DNA from: Iris pallida
Taxonomy: Eukaryota; Streptophyta; Magnoliopsida; Asparagales; Iridaceae
Length of the DNA stretch: 64,000 nt
Assembly (NCBI GenBank): GCA_029216955.1
Contig: JANAVB010029819.1
Coordinates: 36,685,331 to 36,749,330 of the forward strand
Direction: 5' to 3'
Shown here: positions 58,680-64,000 of the stretch, one piece after another
How the letters are laid out: each line of letters starts with the position of its first letter
Position numbering within the stretch: the stretch's first letter is position 1
Made by a program: the position numbers and the translations under genes
Notes under the pieces: model-generated
Seen by the model: the letters and a program-made list of their open reading frames with translations, nothing else
Databases searched by the model: none
What the model was told of the DNA's origin: nothing

Positions 58680-58970
58680 GTGTGTGTGTGTGTGTCCGTG
58701 TGTGTCTGTGTGTGTGTCCGTGTGTCCGTGTGTGTGTGTGTGTGTGTCTGTGTGTGTGTCCGTGTGCGTGTGTGTGTCCGTGGGAGGAGGAGGAGGAGGA
58801 GGAGGAGGAGGAGGGAGGGAGAGGAGTTAGGTTAGGGTTTATACCTGAGGAAGAGGAGTAGCTCGGATTGGGGGAGGAGGAGCTCGACGGGGGGGGGGGG
58901 GTAGGGGTCGCCGGAGGTGGAGGGAGTCGCCGGGGGGGGAGGGAGTTGCCGGAGGGGGGGGTGAATTTGA
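58680..58970 (+). repeat. GTGTGTCC, GGA and G-run repeats
   Basis: A GT/CCGTG microsatellite, then GGA repeats, then G-runs of up to about 13. Open frames encoding Cys/Val or Glu/Arg runs are artefacts. The segment matches 10300-10530 of CACTA-1. Confidence 0.85.
58832..58840 (-). promoter_or_regulatory. Telo-box in the TNP2 leader of CACTA-2
   Basis: Minus strand AAACCCTAACC, just after CTCAG/GTATAAACC, a possible splice donor. Same position as in CACTA-1. Confidence 0.5.
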
Positions 58971-59029
58971 GATCGAAATTTCTAATTTTCGAGTGAAGGG
59001 GAAAAGGAAGCAGTGTGCCCTAAGTAAAA

Positions 59030-59295
59030 AAAGTTAGCGACGTCAATAGTAGACGTCGCTAAACGTCGCAAATATTTTAATATATGGCAAAATATTTTAA
59101 TATATGGCAACATATTTTAATAATATGTCGCTGAACGTCGCTATTCAGCGACGTAATATACCTAATGTCGCTGGACGTCGCTATTCAGCGACGTTTTGCG
59201 ATGTCTGCAGATAGGAGTTGCTATATTACATATCTAGCGACGTAATTTTATTCCGTCGCTACAATGTGTCGCTAATATAGCATAGTTTAGTAGTG
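59030..59295. repeat. Right subterminal repeat array of CACTA-2
   Basis: GCGACGT/ACGTCGC words and the intact terminal motif TAGTAGTG at 59288-59295. A 19-base ATGGCAA/ATATTTTAAT unit is tandemly repeated at 59072-59125. Confidence 0.85.
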
Positions 59296-59663
59296 TAGCT
59301 TCTCAATTTCAGCCCTTAGAGCTTGCAAGCGTACCTTTTTTTACTTGATCTTGGCCAGAATATGTCTCAAGAATTGTCCACGCCTCTTGGGAGCTTTTTG
59401 TCGTGGATATTCTCTCATAAACCAGAATTTTAATTGCTTGATAGATTTGGAAGAACGCATTCTTGTCTTTTTGTCTCTTATCCTTCAGCACCTTTTTCTG
59501 TGCTTCGGATAGTTGGCTTTCATTTGCTAGTTGCTCCACTCCTTCAACGACACTCAATAGATCGTGAGATTCAAGACATAGCTTCATGAGATTGCTCCAA
59601 TAATCATATTTTTCTCCAATGAAGCGAGGCACAAGAGAGACAAGGTTGTTATTTGAGGTGGAT
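59296..59663 (-). pseudogene. Copia A gag, N-terminal portion
   Basis: The minus strand gives the UBN2-type gag start: VPRFIGEKYDYWSNLMKLCL, an acidic/basic helical stretch, and SQEAWTILETYSGQDQVKK. An A-tract frameshift follows near 59340, then RLQALRAEIEKL up to the CACTA-2 junction. The probable start codon at about 59663 is ATA instead of ATG. The open frame now begins at an internal Met (59632). Confidence 0.87.
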
Positions 59664-59674
59664 ATTTTTTTTTT

Positions 59675-59687
59675 GGCTCTGATACCA
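59675..59687 (-). promoter_or_regulatory. Primer binding site of copia A
   Basis: TGGTATCAGAGCC on the minus strand, the standard plant copia site complementary to initiator-Met tRNA, placed 3 bases from the 5' LTR. Confidence 0.9.
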
Positions 59688-59690
59688 CTT

Positions 59691-60011
59691 TGTAGGATAC
59701 AAAGAGGATGATATCACAAAAGAGGATATTTGATTTTAATGGGCTGAATAAACAATTTTGTTTCTTGCTTGTTTGATTTTTTTTTTCACACACCAACCAT
59801 TTGCTTACATAGCTATTTATATAACTCAAGATACATCAAGATGCATTAACAACAATGAACATGACTCTTAGATTTTCTAGATGCATTCATGCATGCAACA
59901 ATGAACTTTGACTCTTCTTAGATACATCCATGCATGCAACAATGAATTTGACATTCTAGATACATCCATGCATGCAATGAACTTGACATAATTTGGTTTA
60001 CATCTCCAACA
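59691..60011 (-). repeat. 5' LTR of copia A
   Basis: 321 bp, TGTAGGATACAAAG to CATCTCCAACA, matching the LTR at 63505-63786 with several indels. CATGCATGCAACAATGAA words are tandemly repeated inside it. Confidence 0.9.
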
Positions 60012-61429
60012 TATGTCAATAGCGTCAACTCCACCAATTCGACTTTATCTCTGAGCCCGGACTCGACCAGGGCCCATCCCGGTTCATACCAGGTTGTAAG
60101 CCGAATTGGGTTTGGGTCTTTGTCTCTGAGCCCCGCTTTGGCCGGGGCCCGGTCTGGCCTACTAAACACCTTGAGTGAAACCCTAAACATTTTGTAAGAC
60201 ATTTTCCTCTGAAAGATAATCGCATCTCACTTCCCCTAAAATCATGTGTTCTTTTTATTATGCCCACAAGCCATTTCATAGTCAAATGAATAATTCTGAA
60301 CAAACAATTGTTCACAATCGGGTAAGAAGCTAGTTCGTCCAGAAAGGAAGCTAATTCAACAACCCTATCTTCAAAACCTTCTTGAGCTACCATATCTACA
60401 GTTTGAAGATCTAGTGATAACAGTTGGTAGATATCAAGTCACCCGAGAACAAGTTTAGATTATTTATTTTTAAGTCTATGTAATAATGAAAATGAAGTAC
60501 ACAGTAATAGAGTTACCATTATACTTTTTCTTGTATGTGTTCCCTAGAAAAGGAATATGTTCATTTCATTTTCAAGGTCTCAAAAAAGGGTGTGGTACTC
60601 TGTCTCCAGGTTTATCCTTTCAAATTAAAACAGCATTTAATCAGTATAAGATTAAGTCAACACAAAAACAAGACTTTTTTTCTTTTCTTTTGAAATTCAA
60701 GTAAAGGCAAAGTAAAATAGATCAAGCATTCTGAACTTCACCATTTAAGTCAACTAAACTTAGATTAAGTAGGCCTCTTAACCTAACAGCTTATTTACTG
60801 TCAGAATAAATTCACTCCTTGTGCAGCTATGTCAAATACTTGAGCACCAGATCATCTTAGCAAGCATGAAATGATGATTTAACTGTGGATTCCGGGAAAA
60901 CATCCAAACTTTGAGACCATTAACTTTTTAGGCAGTAAACAAAAAAATAGGATAAAAATAGGATAAAAAAAGCAAAAATTATCAGCATTAGAAGATGGAT
61001 GATTTGATTAGCCTCTATAGATGCACTAGATCTATCTATTTTAAAAATATCACTTCCCAGTTTGATCATAAATTTTAGAGTAGTATTGTGATTCTCTAAT
61101 CCTTGCTACATTACTTATGTAGTTGATCTGGTGAAACAAACTATGGATGCCTAATCAATAGTAGCTGTTGTGACTATTTGTATACTTCGTAGGTGTAGAT
61201 ATTATGGATCTATGAACAAATACAATTGCTTATGCATCTCAAGTGTTTTCTCTTTTCATAACCTCCATCAGTCTCAAGATACACATACCTATGGCAGGTT
61301 AGGCATGAATTATCTCTATGTTCTGGTTCCAATTTGTCGTATACATTCTCCAAAATAATATGTTGTATGTGCTTGAAAATAAATAGGTGCACAACTTGCC
61401 CATGACAATTACTCTTTTTTCTCTGAGGT
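60012..61429. other. Unassigned sequence right of copia A
   Basis: I see no supported gene. 60040-60165 is GC-richer and holds a diverged direct repeat (TCTCTGAGCCCGGACTCG and TCTCTGAGCCCCGCTTTG). The minus open frame 60025-60393 across it is not recognised. Confidence 0.5.
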
Positions 61430-61598
61430 CAAAGAGATTGGTAAAAGTAGCTAACCTCTTCGCCGGGAGTAGAATTAAAATCACCAAGAAGTATTGAAGG
61501 TGAGCAACTATATTTGTTTGACACGACTTCCTTGTACTGTTCTGACGACGTAGAAGGTATTTGCTTGTGCAAGCTTCACATCAATCCATTCTGGATCC
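61430..61598 (-). pseudogene. CCR4-type exonuclease exon (fragment)
   Basis: This resembles the exonuclease/endonuclease/phosphatase domain of plant CCR4-like deadenylases. The minus strand has an acceptor-like TGCCGCAG at 61606-61599. The sequence that follows reads DPEWIDVKLAQA, starting with the last base of a Trp codon, as in this family. After a frameshift it gives QYKEVVSNKYSCSPSILLGD, with FNSTPGEEV directly after. GDFNSTPG is the family's signature active-site motif with catalytic Asp and Asn. A TGA follows soon after 61437. Other exons were not found, and the frameshift argues for a gene relic or captured fragment. The stretch is too short to name the exact homologue. Confidence 0.62.
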
Positions 61599-62143
61599 CT
61601 GCGGCACCAAGATTTTAATAAATCTGTAAGAAATCAAAATAGGGAAATAAGAAACCACAGGGAGATTGAATTTAGAGTATTTGTCGTGTAATATAATGGT
61701 AAAAAAAATCCTATTAGATAAGTAGATAGGTGGTTTCTATAGGACCAAGAGACGAGTCATACTTTGGCAAGCAAAAACAATTGATTCAAATATTTAAGCA
61801 ATGTAATAAACGGTCTAAATACAAGAACAGTGCAAGTTTTTACCCCAAAATTTTTGGTTTAGCTATTTGACAGTCTTAAGTCAACAACAACAACAACTGA
61901 GCCTGTATATAAGGTTTTTTATTAGGTATATTATTTATCTTTCAACGATTCAGTTCAATTAATCATAATCCTTACACTGCAGCTCATAAACTTGACACAG
62001 TAAACAGAAAGTATAGTAACCTATACAACAGAAACATATTCACTTTGATAAATAAAAAGGTAGACTTTTGCAAATAAGCCATTTATTCATTGTTTTATAC
62101 CTTTAACTTGGTAAGATTGAGTTTCTTGGCAGCACACTGAGGG

Positions 62144-62337
62144 TTTGTTTGGATGCTCTAAGTACAGTAAAAGTTATTGTGAAAATCCCTATTTCTTAAC
62201 CGTCGGTGAGGGATAAGGATTATATATCATATTATTCAATACGTCTTGATAGGTCGAATATCCATTTTTAAGGGTTGAGAATTGGATTTACCTGGCAGTA
62301 TAACTTTTGGTAAAATCTGTTTAGAATGTAAACCAAA
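62144..62337. mobile_element. Possible MITE
   Basis: The left end GGTTTGTTTGGATGCTCTAA and the right end (minus strand CTTTGGTTTACATTCTAAAC) are imperfect inverted repeats, and AAAAGTTAT recurs inverted inside. Limits and family are uncertain. Confidence 0.35.
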
Positions 62338-62947
62338 GAGATTGAACCTGGGTTGCTCTGATACAGAAGCCGATAACGAGCGGAGGAGACTTGGTCGTGT
62401 AATATTCCATGCTTTGGCATAATTTTTTAAATTATTTTAATAATAAGATCTTGACTCACAGTCGATTGTGCACATGTTCCCTATATAGTAGCCATATTGG
62501 GATGATTATGATTGATTATGCACTTGTGCCTACTTAGCAGTTGTCATATCGGGATTATGATGGATTCTCCATTGATCATGCACATGTTTATTGTTTCCAA
62601 ATTGTTGATTATAGCTACTAGAATATACTTATCATTTTCTATATATTGCCTCTCATGTTTATAGTCCAATTATTGCACTACATCATACCATATAGTAGGT
62701 GGCCACTATGACTATTAAAATGATATGATTCTATCGGCTATGTTAAGAATGTGCAAGTAGGAAACTAACTAAGAACCTAAGAGATGTAGTCTAGTCCATT
62801 ACCGCTAAAACTTCTTCAACTTAATTTCTCTTGCGGACACAATTGAATGCATATGTCTTGAACTACCAAACAAATTGGCAGCTGCTCTTTGCAATAGCTA
62901 ATAAAACTAGCAACTGCAGCAGTAGCAATTGTAGTAGTAGACAAACA

Positions 62948-63023
62948 TGTTGGGAATGGAGATGACCTTCACACAGTGCGGAAGCAATGTCACCGTTGGG
63001 ATGGAGATGATCTTCCTACACAG
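62948..63023 (+). repeat. Imperfect direct repeat pair
   Basis: TTGGGAATGGAGATGACCTT and TTGGGATGGAGATGATCTTC begin two similar units of about 29 bases about 45 bases apart, both ending ACACAGT. Confidence 0.7.
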
Positions 63024-63504
63024 TAAATACAACAATTCCATACACTTTTATTGGTTTGAAAATTATATTCCATTGTGTGTGCTTCCTAGTCACATAGTTT
63101 TGCAAAAAGTCAGTCACAAGAAGATTTTTATGGCAAGAGGGACTTAATACCTCAACCCAGTGGCTATTGAATGGTTTATAAATTAAAACAAAGTTAGATA
63201 CAAGGGGACACAGAGGCTTGATAGCCATATATCTATGTATATTGGCTAACATTTTCCGTTATTGTCAAAGTCATAGTACAACTCTACAAAATCTTTAAGG
63301 CTTTACCCCTTCTATCTATGCATGTCTATGCATGCTTTGAGGGGTTTCAGATTTGATATATATTTACTTGATGGGTCGACATGTATGTACACGAAGGATA
63401 GCAATAGCAGATAGTCACCAAATCGTTACTCCCTTTCAAATATGCGTCGAAGAGAGTTGTCTAGTAGCCGTAGCAAGAGGGCGCGATAGCTGAGAGCTAC
63501 AGTC

Positions 63505-63786
63505 TGTAGGATACAAAGAGGATGATATCACAAAAGAAGGATATTTGATTTAGTGGACTGAATAAACAACTTTGTTTTCTTGCTTGATTTTTTTCACACA
63601 TCAACCATTTGCTTACATAGCTATTTATAGGACTCAAGATACATCAAGATGTATTAACAACAATGAACATGACTCTTAGGTTTTCTAGATTTATTCATGC
63701 ATGCAACAATGAACTTTGACTCTTCCTAATGAATTTGATATTCTTGATACATCCATGCATGACAAATTTGGTTTACATCTCCAACA
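63505..63786 (-). repeat. 3' LTR of the second copia A-family element
   Basis: 282 bp, shorter than the copia A LTR by small deletions in the CATGCATGCAA-rich part. Confidence 0.9.
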
Positions 63787-64000
63787 ATGCCTCCCGTAAA
63801 CCAAATTTGCTTTTGACCCCTAAAGCATCGATATTTTTCTTGAAGGCTTGTCCTCCTAGAGATTTTGTAAACACATCTGCAAGTTGTTCTTCAGTTCTGC
63901 AATATTCGATGTTAATTTCTCCTTCATGAACAAGCTCCCCTAGGAAGTGAAATCGCATGCGAATGTGTTTTGTCCTTCCATGTATTACTGGATCCTTTGA
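63773..64000 (-). CDS. Ty1-copia RNase H C-terminus (partial)
   Basis: The minus-strand frame is open through RFHFLGELVHEGEINIEYC and RTEEQLADVFTKSLGGQAF, the conserved last block of copia pol, and ends LREALLEM with its stop just inside the LTR. It enters from beyond the window and shows no break in the visible part, so it may belong to a better-preserved element than copia A. Confidence 0.88.
   Translation of the reverse strand, partial: SKDPVIHGRTKHIRMRFHFLGELVHEGEINIEYCRTEEQLADVFTKSLGGQAFKKNIDALGVKSKFGLREALLEM

Larger units (their letters stand above)
50547..59295 (-). mobile_element. CACTA (En/Spm) DNA transposon, copy 2
   Basis: The right end reads CACTACTAAACTATG on the minus strand; the left end reads GACTACAAAAATAAG, with G for the first C. 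TAG is duplicated on both sides (50544-50546 and 59296-59298). Subterminal GCGACGT arrays, the long palindrome, the Transposase_24 gene and the TNP2 gene follow the same order as in CACTA-1, with close sequence identity by eye. The element is 8749 bp and sits inside copia A gag. Its genes carry at least six frameshifts. Confidence 0.93.
34036..60011 (-). mobile_element. Old Ty1-copia element copia A, split by copia B and CACTA-2
   Basis: Reading on the minus strand, the 5' LTR (59691-60011) is followed by a canonical initiator-Met primer site (TGGTATCAGAGCC at 59687-59675). Gag is at 59663-59296, continues at 50546-50157 and again at 36285-36090, followed by protease, integrase and part of the RT down to 34036. 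The two gaps are exactly CACTA-2 and copia B. The element stops just after the RHGFQK-type part of the RT, before YVDD. RNase H and the 3' LTR are missing. Confidence 0.88.
61599..63504. other. Unassigned AT-rich sequence
   Basis: No supported gene. It includes a possible MITE (62144-62337) and an imperfect direct repeat near 62948-63023. Upstream exons of the CCR4-like gene could lie here but I could not identify any. Confidence 0.5.
63505..64000 (-). mobile_element. Second copia A-family element, 3' end, continuing past the window
   Basis: The 3' LTR (63505-63786) starts TGTAGGATACAAAG and ends CATCTCCAACA as in copia A. The purine tract (GGGAGGCAT on the minus strand) follows, then the pol end. 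The rest of the element lies beyond 64000. Confidence 0.9.

Noticed and set aside
58620..58861. Cys/Val- and Glu/Arg-rich open frames
   Set aside because: Products of GT and GGA microsatellites.
60025..60393. 122-codon minus-strand open frame
   Set aside because: Composition changes sharply along it and half of it is a GC-rich direct repeat; no family recognised.
62340..62400. tRNA-like or primer-site-like sequence (TGTATCAGAGCAACCCAGG on the minus strand)
   Set aside because: No second half of a tRNA, no matching box A and no LTR end beside it.

Overview
The window is an AT-rich plant nuclear segment made almost wholly of nested transposable elements. I infer an angiosperm host from the plant-type Ty1-copia, Ty3-gypsy chromovirus and CACTA (En/Spm) families, the plant initiator-Met primer site and the absence of bacterial gene organisation. 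No complete host gene is visible. The only host-like coding traces are one exon resembling a CCR4-type exonuclease (about 61430-61598, minus) and a weak possible first exon near 24615-24778.

Layout. (1) 1-11248: a foldback element (terminal inverted repeats 1088-1142 and 11191-11248) interrupted by CACTA-1 (1149-10830, target duplication ATA). CACTA-1 carries two decayed minus-strand genes: a TNP2-type transposase and a Transposase_24 (Ptta/En/Spm) protein. (2) 11680-24442: two related 6.3-kb LTR elements in opposite orientation and 91 bp apart, E1 (11680-17964, TSD CATAA) and E2 (18056-24442, TSD ATATA). Both keep only eroded Ty1-copia 3' ends. (3) 25098-32503: a nearly intact Ty1-copia element, copia C (minus, TSD ATATA), whose 1307-codon gag-pol frame has two stops near its 3' end. 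(4) 32504-34035: unassigned sequence with GC-rich patches. (5) 34036-60011: an old Ty1-copia, copia A (minus), split into three pieces by two large insertions. The first is copia B (36286-50156), itself broken by a truncated chromovirus-type gypsy element (about 39691-45940) and a solo gypsy-type LTR (46245-49130, TSD CCAGG). The second is CACTA-2 (50547-59295, TSD TAG). (6) 60012-63504: unassigned sequence with the CCR4-like exon. (7) 63505-64000: the 3' LTR and pol end of a second copia A-family element running out of the window.

The order of events follows from the nesting. Copia A is older than copia B and CACTA-2; copia B is older than its gypsy fragment and solo LTR; the foldback element is older than CACTA-1. 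By eye the E1 LTRs differ at about a dozen of 550 sites and the E2 LTRs at more, so E1 looks younger.

The most interesting structures sit inside the CACTA family. They are a long palindrome conserved in both copies, an array of TTGAC cores (W-box type) upstream of the transposase in one copy, a conserved telo-box next to a possible leader splice donor, and one mutated terminal CACTA motif in each copy. Elsewhere, E1, E2 and copia C lack the usual initiator-Met primer site, the gypsy LTRs contain motif-dense minisatellites, and copia B's 5' LTR is a chimera with copia C-family LTR sequence.
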